Below, in pieces: positions 1-9,355 of a stretch of 64,000 nucleotides of DNA; the stretch's first letter is position 1; the number at the start of each line of letters is the position of its first letter. The stretch spans positions 1-64,000 of the forward strand of contig JBKECF010000015.1 of NCBI GenBank assembly GCA_047974375.1, given 5' to 3'. The stretch is from JBKECF01 sp047974375. Its GTDB lineage: Bacteria; Bacillota; Clostridia; Lachnospirales; CAMZNU01. Made by a program: the position numbers and the translations under genes. A model generated the notes under the pieces. That model had not been told where the DNA came from and ran no database searches. It saw only the letters and a list, made by a program, of their open reading frames with translations.

Positions 1-488
1 AGATTTCAGCCTGCCTCGTGCTACAGGCACAGAGCCAGTTGAAGGCTCTCTACAAAGACAATGCCGATACGATTATTGGCAACTGCGACAGTATGATTTT
101 CCTTGGGGGCAAGGAAAAAACCACCCTCAAGGATTTATCAGAAACCCTCGGTAAAGAAACAATTGATATGTTCAACACTTCCGACACCAGAGGGACACAA
201 AGAAGTTACGGGCTTAATTATCAAAAGCTGGGAAAGGAGCTTATGAGTATGGATGAGCTTGCTGTTATGGATGGAGGCAAGTGCATTTTACAGCTAAGAG
301 GTGTTCGCCCGTTTCTCTCCGAAAAGTACGACATTACACAGCACCCCAATTACAAATACTTATCGGACTTCGATAAAAGAAACACCTTTGATATTGAAAA
401 ATATCTGTCCACAAAACTAAAACCAAAGCCTGATGAGGTCTATGACGTTTATGAAATCGACCTTACAGACGAAACCGAAACCGCATAA
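1..488 (+). CDS. VirD4/TraG-type coupling protein, C-terminal part (5' end outside window)
   Basis: This is the C-terminal part of a type IV secretion coupling ATPase, which brings the relaxase-DNA complex to the mating channel at the membrane. The frame is open from the first bases of the window, so the GTG at 18 is internal and not a start. The readable part holds the family stretch SQLKALY, the IIGNCDSMIFLGG strand and the LGKETID motif that lie after the Walker B region. The Walker A part is outside the window. It heads the conjugation gene run that continues with Maff2, VirB6, PrgI and VirB4, the order usual in Tn1549-like elements. Whether the upstream part is intact cannot be seen. Confidence 0.85.
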   Translation, partial: ISACLVLQAQSQLKALYKDNADTIIGNCDSMIFLGGKEKTTLKDLSETLGKETIDMFNTSDTRGTQRSYGLNYQKLGKELMSMDELAVMDGGKCILQLRGVRPFLSEKYDITQHPNYKYLSDFDKRNTFDIEKYLSTKLKPKPDEVYDVYEIDLTDETETA

Positions 489-528
489 CAGCGGTTATTT
501 TTTTACCCAAAACGAAAGGGGTGATCTC

Positions 529-1086
529 TTGAATTACAACATCATTTATGCTGACCCGCCATGAAGGTATCAGCAGAGTAAAGGACAAGGCGTTGCTGAA
601 AATCATTATGCAACGATGAAACTTGAAGATATATGCAATCTGCCGATTTCTTCTATCTCTGCAAAAGACTGTTCTTTATTTTTATGGGCAACGTTCCCCA
701 TGATTCCAGAGGCATTAAAAGTAATGAAAGCATGGGGATTTACTTATAAGACTGTTGCCTTTGTATGGCTGAAACAAAACAAATCAGGAAATGGTTTCTT
801 CTTTGGATTGGGGCATTGGACACGCTCCAATGTTGAAATCTGCTTTCTTGGCATAAAGGGCAAGCCGAAAAGAATTTCCAAAAAGGTACATCAGCTTATT
901 ATTAGTCCATTGGAACGGCATAGTAAGAAACCTGATATTGTCAGGGAAAAAATTGTTGAGCTGATGGGGGATATTCCACGTATTGAGCTATTTGCCAGAC
1001 AACCAGTGAAAGGATGGTATGTTTGGGGAAATGAAGTAGAAAATGATATATCGCTGGAAACAGGTAACTTTAATTTGAACATTTAA
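529..1086 (+). pseudogene. MT-A70 family adenine methyltransferase, broken by a stop in the DPPW motif
   Basis: The MT-A70 family methylates N6 of adenine. The frame opens at TTG 529, placed after the strong site GAAAGGGG, and reads MNYNIIYADPP followed by TGA at 562-564. In the family this codon is the Trp of the catalytic DPPW motif, so one G-to-A change (TGG to TGA) explains the stop. After it the frame is open to 1086 and keeps the rest of the domain (FLWATFP, KTVAFVWLK, SNVEICFLG, RIELFAR, GWYVWGNE). A restart at ATG 616 would give 156 residues without the catalytic motif, so the product should be inactive. Such methylases are common accessories of this element family, often presumed to mark or protect DNA. 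Confidence 0.8.
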
Positions 1087-1113
1087 AACAAAAATTATTA
1101 GGAGGATTTGATT

Positions 1114-1332
1114 ATGGCATTTTTTAATTCAGCAGTAGATGTATTGCAGACACTTGTTATCGCCCTTGGAGCGGGACTTGGTATTTGGGGCGTTATTAAC
1201 TTGCTTGAAGGATATGGAAATGATAACCCCGGTGCAAAAAGTCAGGGCATGAAACAATTGATGGCGGGCGGTGGCGTTGCCCTTATCGGCATGACACTTG
1301 TACCACTTCTTTCCGGATTATTTGGTAATTAG
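1114..1332 (+). CDS. Maff2-family small membrane protein
   Basis: This is a 72-residue hydrophobic protein of the Maff2 family, found between virD4 and the virB6-like gene in Tn1549-type elements. It has two membrane segments (about residues 7-27 and 45-65) joined by a short polar loop with GYGNDNPGAKSQG. Its shape recalls VirB2-type pilin-like subunits, but that role is an inference. The start is ATG 1114, eight bases after the GGAGG at 1101; an in-frame TTG at 1108 lies too close to that site. It ends 13 bases before the next gene and is surely co-transcribed with it. Confidence 0.8.
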   Translation: MAFFNSAVDVLQTLVIALGAGLGIWGVINLLEGYGNDNPGAKSQGMKQLMAGGGVALIGMTLVPLLSGLFGN

Positions 1333-1345
1333 GAGGTAGTTCCCT

Positions 1346-2215
1346 ATGCAAAGCATCATCGACAGTATTACCGAATGGCTCAAAGAGATGTTAGTCGGTG
1401 GTATTACGGAGAATTTGTCGGGGATGTTCGATTCCGTCAACCAAAGAGTGGGCGAAATCGCAGGGGAAGTTGGAAAAACACCGTCAGCATGGAATGGCGG
1501 TGTTTTTTCCATGATAGAATCCCTTTCCGATACCGTAATCATTCCAATCGCCGGTATTATCCTGACCTTTGTGATGTGCTATGAACTGATACAAATGGTC
1601 ATTGAGAAGAATAACCTGCACGATATTGACACCTTTATGTTTTTTAAATGGATTTTCAAAACCTTTGTGGCTGTGATGATTATTACCAACACCTTTAACA
1701 TCATTATGGGGATTTTTGATATGTCACAACACGTTGTATCCAATGCCGCAGGTGTAATTATTTCAGACACCAGTATGGATATATCCGCTGTCATGGCAGA
1801 TATGGAAACTCGCCTTATGGAAATGGATCTCGGCATACTGCTTGGCATATGGCTGCAAAGTATGCTTGTTGGATTTACCATGACCGCCCTTACCATCTGC
1901 ATTTTTGTAGTGATTTATGGGCGTATGATTGAGGTTTACCTCATGACTTCCCTTGGGGCAATCCCCTTTGCCACTATGACCAATCGGGAATGGGGAGGCA
2001 TGGGACAGAACTATTTAAGGGCAATGTTCGCCCTTGGCTTTCAAGCCTTTCTCATTATGGTATGTGTAGGTATTTATGCAGTTTTGGTACAGTCCATTGC
2101 TATCAGCGACAACATTATGATGGCGGTCTGGACTTGTGTAGGATATACCGTTCTTCTGTGTTTCACGTTATTTAAGACTGGTTCACTATCTAAAAGTGTA
2201 TTCAATGCCCATTAA
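1346..2215 (+). CDS. VirB6/TrbL-like conjugation membrane protein
   Basis: This is a 289-residue polytopic membrane protein from the position where Tn1549-type elements carry their VirB6/TrbL-like (PrgH-like) channel subunit. The N-terminal 60 residues are amphipathic (SIIDSITEWLKEMLVGG), followed by about five or six hydrophobic segments. A long periplasmic-type loop contains FDMSQHVVSNAAGVII, and a conserved cytoplasmic turn has GRMIEVYLMTSLGAIPFA. VirB6-like proteins form the inner-membrane part of the DNA transfer channel. A GGAGG lies 10 bases before the ATG. The frame is intact, unlike several neighbours. Confidence 0.8.
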   Translation: MQSIIDSITEWLKEMLVGGITENLSGMFDSVNQRVGEIAGEVGKTPSAWNGGVFSMIESLSDTVIIPIAGIILTFVMCYELIQMVIEKNNLHDIDTFMFFKWIFKTFVAVMIITNTFNIIMGIFDMSQHVVSNAAGVIISDTSMDISAVMADMETRLMEMDLGILLGIWLQSMLVGFTMTALTICIFVVIYGRMIEVYLMTSLGAIPFATMTNREWGGMGQNYLRAMFALGFQAFLIMVCVGIYAVLVQSIAISDNIMMAVWTCVGYTVLLCFTLFKTGSLSKSVFNAH

Positions 2216-2235
2216 GGGCAGAAAGGAGGATTTTT

Positions 2236-2637
2236 ATGGCTTATGTACCTGTTCCAAAAGATCTAAGCAACGTAAAAACAAAGGTGATGTTCAACCTGAC
2301 GAAAAGGCAGCTCATCTGCTTTTCCCTCGCCTTATTGGTTGGTCTGCCTTTGTTTTTTCTTTTAAAGGATAGCACGAATACTAGCGTTGCAACGCTGCTT
2401 ATGATTTTCGTTATGATGCCATTTTTCTTGCTTGCCATGTATGAAAAACATGGGCAGACGATGGAGGTCATCTTAAAGCATTACCTGTCGGTACGTTTCT
2501 TAAATCCGAAACAAAGACCTTACAAAACAAATAATTTCTATGCCGTCATTATGAGGCAGGAGCAACTGGACAAGGAGGTAAAGCACATTGTCACACGAAA
2601 ACAGAACAAACCGCTCAAAGCTGACAAAGGCAGATAA
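2236..2637 (+). CDS. PrgI-family (VirB3-like) conjugation protein
   Basis: This 133-residue protein fits the PrgI family: an N-terminal MAYVPVPKDLSNVKTKV segment, two close hydrophobic helices (about residues 27-44 and 51-68), and a polar C-terminal tail that begins with YEKHGQTMEVIL. PrgI/VirB3 proteins sit in the inner membrane and dock the VirB4 ATPase. The start ATG follows AAAGGAGG. The 3' end overlaps the start of virB4 by 50 bases in another frame, a coupling usual for this pair. Confidence 0.85.
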   Translation: MAYVPVPKDLSNVKTKVMFNLTKRQLICFSLALLVGLPLFFLLKDSTNTSVATLLMIFVMMPFFLLAMYEKHGQTMEVILKHYLSVRFLNPKQRPYKTNNFYAVIMRQEQLDKEVKHIVTRKQNKPLKADKGR

Positions 2638-5505
2638 GCGGGAAATTAACCTAGCCATTTTAAGGGCAAGAGATACCAACAAAAAGGAAAAGTCCGCACA
2701 GGACAGTATTCCCTACCTACGTATGTTTCCTGACGGTATCTGCCATGTGACGGAGCGTTTCTATACAAAGAGCATCCGCTTTCAGGACATCAACTATCAG
2801 CTTGCCCAAAATGAGGATAAGACAGCTATTTTTGAAAGTTGGTGCGACTTCTTAAACTACTTTGACAGCTCTATTAAATTTCAGCTTTCTTTCCTTAACA
2901 TGACCGCCAATGCAAAGGACTACGAAAGCAGCATTACCATCAAGTCTCAGGAAGATGATTTTGACAGTATCCGTACCGAATATGCGGATATGCTCCACAA
3001 TCAGCTTGCCAAAGGGAATAACGGTCTGACAAAAACAAAATACCTGACCTTTGGAATTGAGGCGGATAGCCTTAAAATCGCTAAACCGAGGTTAGAGCGA
3101 ATTGAAAATGACCTTTGGAACGGATTAAAACGGATTGGTGTTGCGGTGGAGTCCCTTGATGGAAAAGAACGCTTAAAGCTGTGCCACAACATGATCAGCA
3201 TGGATGGCAATGAGCCATTCCGCTTTGACTGGAAATGGCTTGTTTCGTCAGGACTGTCCACCAAAGATTTTATTGCACCCTCTTCCTTTGAATTTCGTGA
3301 GGGCAGGGCTTTTAAGACGGGCAGAAAATATGGTGCAGTTTCCTTTTTGCAGATACTCGCCCCTGAACTAAATGACAGGGTGCTTGCCGATTTTCTTGAT
3401 ATGGAAAGCAACCTGTTGATTACCATGCACATTCAATCCGTTGACCAAACAAAGGCAATTAAGACCATTAAGCGAAAGATTACCGACCTTGATAAAATGA
3501 AAATTGAGGAACAGAAAAAGGCAGTACGCTCTGGCTATGATATGGACATTATCCCCTCTGACCTTGCTACCTATGGAGGGGAGGCGAAGAAACTGCTTGC
3601 AGATTTGCAGAGCCGAAACGAGAGAATGTTCCTTATGACCTTTCTTGTAATGAATACCGCCGACACCAAACAACAGCTTGAAAACATCGTATTTCAGGCA
3701 TCAGGAATTGCCCAAAAGCATAATTGCACGTTGGTACGGCTTGATTATCAGCAGGAACAGGGGTTTATGTCATCTTTACCTCTTGGTCTGAATCAGATAG
3801 CCATTCAGAGAAGCCTGACTACCTCGGCTACGGCGATTTTCGTTCCCTTTACTACACAGGAACTGTTCCAGTCAAGTGGAGAGGCTTTGTATTATGGCTT
3901 AAATGCCCTGAGTAATAATCTCATCATGGTAGACCGAAAACGTCTGAAGAACCCCAACGGTCTGATTTTAGGAACGCCGGGGAGTGGTAAATCCTTTTCT
4001 GCAAAGAGGGAAATTACAAATATCTTTCTTATTACTACCGATGACATCATTATCTGTGACCCCGAAGCCGAGTATTATCCCCTCGTCAACCGCCTTAACG
4101 GACAGGTAGTAAAAATCTCCCCTACAAGCACAGATTATGTGAATCCAATGGATATAAATTTGAATTACAGCGAAGAAGAAAATCCTTTATCGCTGAAATC
4201 GGACTTTATCCTGTCTCTGTGTGAATTGGTTGTAGGAGGAAAAGAGGGATTGCAGCCTGTGGAGAAAAGTATCATAGATCGCTGTGTCCGTCTGATTTAT
4301 GCCGATTACCTTGCCGACCCCATACCTGAAAAGATGCCGATTTTAGAGGATTTATACAATGCCCTTGAAAATCAGAGAGAAAAAGAGGCACAGCACATCA
4401 GAGCCGCCCTTGAAATTTATGTGACAGGTTCGCTCAACGTATTCAACCATCGTACCAACGTGGACATTACAAACCGTCTTGTCTGCTTTGATATCAAGGA
4501 ATTGGGCAAGTAGCTAAAAAAGTTAGGTATGCTTGTAGTGCAGGATCAGGTTTGGAACAGGGTAACGGTAAACCGTGCTGAGAAACGTGCCACCCGTTAC
4601 TACATGGATGAGTTTCATTTACTCTTGAAAGAGGAACAAACAGCCGCTTACAGTGTGGAAATCTGGAAAAGGTTTCGTAAATGGGGAGGCATCCCAACAG
4701 GTATTACGCAGAACGTTAAAGACCTGCTATCCTCTCGTGAGGTGGAAAACATCTTTGGTGCGACCTGTTAGCGTACAGCCACTACGCTGTAAATTACAGC
4801 CGTTCAGTCCGTGTAGTGAATAAAAACGCTGGACTTTGAACAACAAAGTCTAACTGATAATTCGAGGAGTGGAATGATAGAGTAACGCCTTGAAACGCTC
4901 CCCCTGATACTCCGACTGGCGGTATATGCGGAAACGCAAACCGTCAGAAGCTCGGTGAAGTCGGCTGACACGCCCGCTGTATCGATTCGTACGTTACGGC
5001 AAAAGTAAGCCAGAGGTGGCTACAGGCGGCAGGTCGGGGGTCTATAAAATACCTATGGTGAGAATGTCCCTTTAACAAGGACTGACGAATCCGTGAATGT
5101 ACGGGTCTAAATGTTTGCCGGATAGAAAATGTTCGGTTGTCGAAAGGCAGTTAGTGCGGAAAAGTAAGAATCGAAAATATGAAATTCCGTAATGCGTTAC
5201 AGGCGCATTCAAGCTGACAGGCTTATAGCGGACACCTAAGGGTATATGCACAGATAGAATTATCGGAACAGGGAAAGGTACGGAGTTTGTCGCTCTAACG
5301 GCGGTAAATCAATAGTGAAATCATAGGCTGTTAAATCCGTGCTGAAAAGTGAAGCTCGAACTGTTGATAGTCCTTGTAATGAGGACAGGAGGAATGGGCT
5401 TTAGTCGGTTGAAAGGAGTCAATGCTATCCAATCGTATAAGGATTACGATTAAGACCAAAAAGGACACTCTCAAAAATCAGTCCATGAAAGGAGAGTGAT
5501 GCCTT

Positions 5506-7506
5506 ATGACTAAAATGAACAATAAAAAGCTGTTAAGTGAGGATAATTTGCGCCATACGGAATACTACGGACTGCAAAGCGTTTTTGATGAACTATATGC
5601 AAAAAGCAAAAATGGTGAAGTATTTACGGACTTAATGCCAATGATACTAAGCCGTGAAAATATACTTTTAGCGTATCGAAACATAAAGACGAATACAGGA
5701 AGCAAGACCGCTGGCACAGATAAACTCACAATCGGGGATATCGGAGAGCTTACGCCTGATGAAGTTGTGCAAAAAGTCAATTACATTGTAAAAGACAGTC
5801 GGCACGGCTACCGCCCCAAACCTGTAAGACGAAAAGATATTCCCAAGACCCATGACCCAACAAAAACACGCCCTTTGGGGATACCGTGTATATGGGATAG
5901 ATTAGTTCAGCAGTGTGTAAAGCAGGTTATGGAACCAATATGCGAGGCAAAATTTAGTGACAATTCGTATGGGTTTCGACCTAACCGATCTGCGGAACAC
6001 GCAATCGCAAGAAGCTATACGCTGCTCCAACACGCAAATCTACACTTCGTGATAGAGTTTGACGTTAAGAGCTTTTTCGATAACGTAGACCACAGCAAGC
6101 TGATACGACAAATATGGGCAATGGGAATACACGACACACATCTTATCTATGTCTTGCGCCAAATGCTGTCTGCTCCGGTTAAAATGCCGGACGGAACATA
6201 TATGACGCTCGGCAAAGGCACTCCGCAAGGGGGTATCATTTCGCCTCTGCTTGCCAACATCGTACTGAATGAACTTGACAAATGGATTGAAAGCCAATGG
6301 CAAAACAACCCCATTTGTGATAAGTACAAACAGCATTATAACGGCTACAGAGTGATGAAAGAAACAAGACTGAAAGAGATGTATATTGTGAGATACGCAG
6401 ATGATTTTAGAATATTTTGCAGAACTAAAAGCAGTGCTGAAAGGATAAAAATTGCGGTAACGCAGTGGTTGTCTGAAAGACTGAAACTGGAAGTTTCGCA
6501 AGAAAAAACACGGATTGTCAACGTAAAACGTCATTATTCCGACTTTTTGGGTTTTAAGATGAAAGTCCACCCAAAAGGAAAGAAACAGGTTGTAAAGTCA
6601 CATATTGCGGATAAAAACCTTGAAAACCAACGTCAAAAACTGAAAGAGCAGGCACGGCGCATATCAAGACCACGAAAGCATTACGGCGAAGCTGGAGAAA
6701 TCCGGCTTTACAACAGCATGGTTGCTGGTATGCAGAATTACTATGGTATTGCCACTCATATAAGTTTAGATTGTGCAGAATTGAATCGCATGGTTATGAC
6801 GATTTTCACAAACAGGTTGAACACGCAAAGAGGAAACAGATTAGTAAAGACAGGCAGAAAACTTTCGGACTACGAAGGGAAAAAATATGGCAAATCGAAA
6901 ATGTTACGCTATGTAGCAGGAACAGACGAGCCTATCTATCCAATCGGGTATGTTCAGCATAAAAACCCTATGAACAAGAAAAGTAATATTTGTTCGTATA
7001 CTCCCGAGGGCAGAAAAGAACTTCACGATAATTTGCGTGTGAATGTATCTCTAATGCTTGAAGTAATGCGGCAGCCGCTTTTTGAAAAAAGTGTGGAATA
7101 CGGCGATAATAGAGTATCGCTGTTCACAGCCCAATGGGGCAGGTGTGCCGTAACGGGACGAATATTCAAATCGGCACAAGAAATTCACTGCCACCACAAA
7201 ATACCAGTGGCACAAGGCGGTAGTGATAAGTATGAAAATTTGGTATTGGTTTTAGAACCTGTCCATAAGCTCATTCATGCAACAAATGCTGATACAATCG
7301 AAAAATACCTGTCTGAACTGAACCTTAGTAAAGATCAAATCACGAAAGTTGACAAGCTCCGTGAAAAAGCAAACCTGTTTCCGCTGACATTACAAGAGCA
7401 ACACAAACAAACAGCTAATAAAATCAATACGGTTAGATTGGATAAGCAAAAACAAATTTCAACCGATGGAACGCCGTGTGCGGTGAAAGTCGCATGCACG
7501 GTGTGA
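5506..7506 (+). CDS. ltrA: Group II intron-encoded reverse transcriptase/maturase with HNH endonuclease
   Basis: This 666-residue protein has all parts of a full intron-encoded protein. Reverse-transcriptase blocks are seen in order: TRPLGIPCIWDRLVQQ, YGFRPNRSAEHA, FDVKSFFDNVDH, GTPQGGIISPLLANI, then the catalytic YADD in IVRYADDFRIFC (about residue 300), and FLGFKM. A maturase (X) region follows around 390-520. The C-terminus has an HNH nuclease with CAVTGRIF, CHHKIPVAQGGSD and NLVLV..HKLIHA. It helps the intron RNA splice and drives its copying into target DNA. The start ATG 5506 follows GAAAGGAG. The gene is internal to the intron, in domain IV. Confidence 0.95.
   Translation: MTKMNNKKLLSEDNLRHTEYYGLQSVFDELYAKSKNGEVFTDLMPMILSRENILLAYRNIKTNTGSKTAGTDKLTIGDIGELTPDEVVQKVNYIVKDSRHGYRPKPVRRKDIPKTHDPTKTRPLGIPCIWDRLVQQCVKQVMEPICEAKFSDNSYGFRPNRSAEHAIARSYTLLQHANLHFVIEFDVKSFFDNVDHSKLIRQIWAMGIHDTHLIYVLRQMLSAPVKMPDGTYMTLGKGTPQGGIISPLLANIVLNELDKWIESQWQNNPICDKYKQHYNGYRVMKETRLKEMYIVRYADDFRIFCRTKSSAERIKIAVTQWLSERLKLEVSQEKTRIVNVKRHYSDFLGFKMKVHPKGKKQVVKSHIADKNLENQRQKLKEQARRISRPRKHYGEAGEIRLYNSMVAGMQNYYGIATHISLDCAELNRMVMTIFTNRLNTQRGNRLVKTGRKLSDYEGKKYGKSKMLRYVAGTDEPIYPIGYVQHKNPMNKKSNICSYTPEGRKELHDNLRVNVSLMLEVMRQPLFEKSVEYGDNRVSLFTAQWGRCAVTGRIFKSAQEIHCHHKIPVAQGGSDKYENLVLVLEPVHKLIHATNADTIEKYLSELNLSKDQITKVDKLREKANLFPLTLQEQHKQTANKINTVRLDKQKQISTDGTPCAVKVACTV
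7471..7505 (+). ncRNA. Group II intron domain V (catalytic hairpin)
   Basis: The segment pairs CCGTGTGC with GCATGCACGG around a GTGAAAGTC apex, the normal form of the roughly 34-nt catalytic domain V. It overlaps the last codons and stop of the maturase gene. Domain VI follows up to 7553. Confidence 0.75.
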
Positions 7507-7801
7507 AGCCGGGGAAAAGCCTGAGATGATATCAGGGGCTTACCTATGGCTATAAAACTCTGATTTCATTTATATGCTCAATCAGGCATCAGGGGACAGA
7601 CAAATACTTGCGAAACAGCTTAATATCTCCCCTCATCAGCTTTCCTATGTGACACAATCCGGCGAGGGCGAAGGACTGCTGTTTTACGGCAACGTGATAC
7701 TTCCCTTTGCCGATAAATTCCCAAAAGATACGGAACTGTACCGTATTATGACCACGAAACCAAATGAAAAGTAAAGGAATAAGGAATGGAGGCGAAATTG
7801 T

Positions 7802-8593
7802 ATGAGTGAAAGATTGACAGTCCCATTGGGAGAACAGGAGCATTTAAAAGAATTTTTTGAGATTCTGAACAGTCAGGGCAGAAAACAGGAAGTCACAGAG
7901 TTTTCTTCTCTCCTGTCACAGCTAAATAAGATGGAAAAACAGTATGCCGAGGTATTAAATGAGTTGCAAACCGTCAAAGGTCAGCTATCGGCTATACAGG
8001 ATAAGGGAATAAAAGCCATTGTTATGAATGGGATTCTAAAACTACAGGAAAAAGTAACGGAGGCGAAAAATCAGTTAGAGCATATCAAGGCGGATATTTC
8101 CAACAGCATCAAAGAAAGCCTTTCCCTTATCAAAGAAAATGGGATTTCTGCCCTGAATAAAGCGGTGGATTTTATCGGATTGAGAAAAGCTCTTACTGAT
8201 ATGAGAGATAATCTGAGTTCTTCCATTGCCCAGACCCAAAAGAACATAGACAAAATCAATGCCGTAGGGAGTGAACTTCATGCTTTAAGTGAACATACCA
8301 GTAACTTAGGGCGTGTCCTTACTGGAAAAGAAACAAAGGAACTGACCAAAAGGAATGAGGACAAAGGAATACTGGCGGTTGCCACAAAGCAGCTCAAGCA
8401 CTCAAAAACCATGTTAGAGGGGATAAGGCAAAATGTGACCCATACCATAACAGCAGTTGACCGTTTGGAGCAGGCAGCGAATAAGGGAAAAGAAAAGAAA
8501 CCATCTGTACGAGCCGATTTAAAGGAAAAATCACATAAAGTACCTGCCCCTAAATCCTCTGTTCCACAGAAAAAACAGGAGCAGAGTTTGTAA
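7802..8593 (+). CDS. Coiled-coil protein of Tn1549-type elements (DUF6674-like)
   Basis: This 263-residue soluble protein is strongly helical and charged, with coiled-coil-like stretches at about residues 30-120 and 125-180 (VLNELQTVKGQLSAIQ, NLSSSIAQTQKNIDKI) and a basic, Pro- and Lys-rich tail. It starts with SERLTVPLGEQEHLKEFFE, a beginning I recognise from proteins next to virB4 in this element family. No enzyme motif is visible and the function is unknown. Its stop overlaps the next start as TAATG, so the two genes are translationally coupled. Confidence 0.7.
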   Translation: MSERLTVPLGEQEHLKEFFEILNSQGRKQEVTEFSSLLSQLNKMEKQYAEVLNELQTVKGQLSAIQDKGIKAIVMNGILKLQEKVTEAKNQLEHIKADISNSIKESLSLIKENGISALNKAVDFIGLRKALTDMRDNLSSSIAQTQKNIDKINAVGSELHALSEHTSNLGRVLTGKETKELTKRNEDKGILAVATKQLKHSKTMLEGIRQNVTHTITAVDRLEQAANKGKEKKPSVRADLKEKSHKVPAPKSSVPQKKQEQSL

Positions 8594-9351
8594 TGGCTGT
8601 ATATAGCATGGATTGTATGGAACTGCTATCAAAAGTTCCTGATGAGTATGTGTCCATGATATTGACCGATCCGCCCTACGGAATATCATATCAAAACCAC
8701 TTTACCAATCAAAAGCACCCTTTCATCATAGGCGATGACGGAATTGATTACAGACTGTTTGCAAAGGAGTGTTACCGGATTTTACAAAACAATGCCCATG
8801 CTTATTTTTTCACTCGTTTTGATTGCTACCCTTACCACTATGAATGCCTAGAGCAGGCGGGGTTTTCCATAAAAAACTGCTTAGTGGTGGAAAAAGGAAC
8901 GATTGGCGGTATTGGGGATTTACACGGAAGTTTTGCTAACAATGCGGAATGGATTATTTTCTGTCAGAAAGGTCGTAGGAAATTTAATAAAACTACTCTT
9001 TTGAGGAATAGAAAACCGGAGGGAACGAAACCCAATGCAGGCAGACAGCCTAGTAAAGAATATAAAACAAGGTTCAATTCCTGTTGGTTTGGAAGTGAAT
9101 ATCCCAAAGCAACATATAATTCTACTTGGCAAAAGAAACATGGGATTTACCACCCCTCTATCAAAAATGTAGAGTTCCTGTCATGGCTTATTCAACTTTC
9201 AAGCAATTCAGGGGACTTGATATTTGACGGATTTATGGGAACAGGCAGTACCGCTTTAGCGGCAATTCTGACTGAAAGAAAGTATTTAGGTGCAGAAATC
9301 AGTCAGAAATACTATGAAGTTATTCAAAGTCGTATTAAAGAAATGAGGTGA
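8593..9351 (+). CDS. DNA adenine/cytosine-N4 methyltransferase (DPPY type)
   Basis: This is a 252-residue amino-methyltransferase. The catalytic motif LTDPPYG lies at about residues 25-31. The AdoMet-binding motif comes at the C-terminus as LIFDGFMGTGSTALAAI, so the motif order is that of the beta class. The intervening region (FTRFDCYPYHYECLEQAGF, NAEWIIFCQKGRRKF) is typical of such enzymes. No restriction endonuclease is nearby, so it is an orphan methylase, plausibly protecting the element during transfer; that role is inferred. The frame is intact, in contrast to the upstream MT-A70 gene. Confidence 0.85.
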   Translation: MAVYSMDCMELLSKVPDEYVSMILTDPPYGISYQNHFTNQKHPFIIGDDGIDYRLFAKECYRILQNNAHAYFFTRFDCYPYHYECLEQAGFSIKNCLVVEKGTIGGIGDLHGSFANNAEWIIFCQKGRRKFNKTTLLRNRKPEGTKPNAGRQPSKEYKTRFNSCWFGSEYPKATYNSTWQKKHGIYHPSIKNVEFLSWLIQLSSNSGDLIFDGFMGTGSTALAAILTERKYLGAEISQKYYEVIQSRIKEMR

Positions 9352-9355
9352 ACCT

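Larger units (their letters stand above)
4758..7553 (+). mobile_element. Complete group II intron inserted in virB4
   Basis: The element is 2796 bases and lies in the same sense as virB4. Its 5' end reads GTGCGACC, the usual GUGYG start, and its 3' end closes with a domain VI hairpin and terminal AT, the usual AY. Joining base 4757 to 7554 restores the codon GAA and the virB4 frame exactly, which fixes both ends. About 750 bases of structured RNA (domains I-IV) precede the protein gene at 5506-7506. Domain V follows at about 7471-7505. Both RNA and protein look intact, so this copy may still splice and move. Confidence 0.92.
2588..7774 (+). pseudogene. VirB4/TraE-type conjugation ATPase, amber stop plus group II intron
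   Basis: VirB4 ATPases power the conjugative channel. The first exon starts at TTG 2588, nine bases after GGAGG (2574-2578), and carries Walker A as GTPGSGKS and IIICDPEAEY after it. The frame stops at TAG 4511-4513 inside GKELGK(stop)LKKLG. Relatives have Gln there, so CAG to TAG is the simplest cause. The same frame then runs on to base 4757, where the group II intron begins. It resumes at 7554 with ENSDFIYMLNQASGD and ends at 7774. Without the two lesions the product would be about 796 residues, normal for the family. Splicing alone would not repair it because of the amber codon. Both DEFHLLL (Walker B-like) and the C-terminal SGEGEGLLFYGN are still legible. Confidence 0.88.

Noticed and set aside
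4758..5505. Possible short coding frames upstream of the maturase in the intron
   Set aside because: The segment is the structured domain I-IV RNA of the group II intron; no frame with a good start is present.
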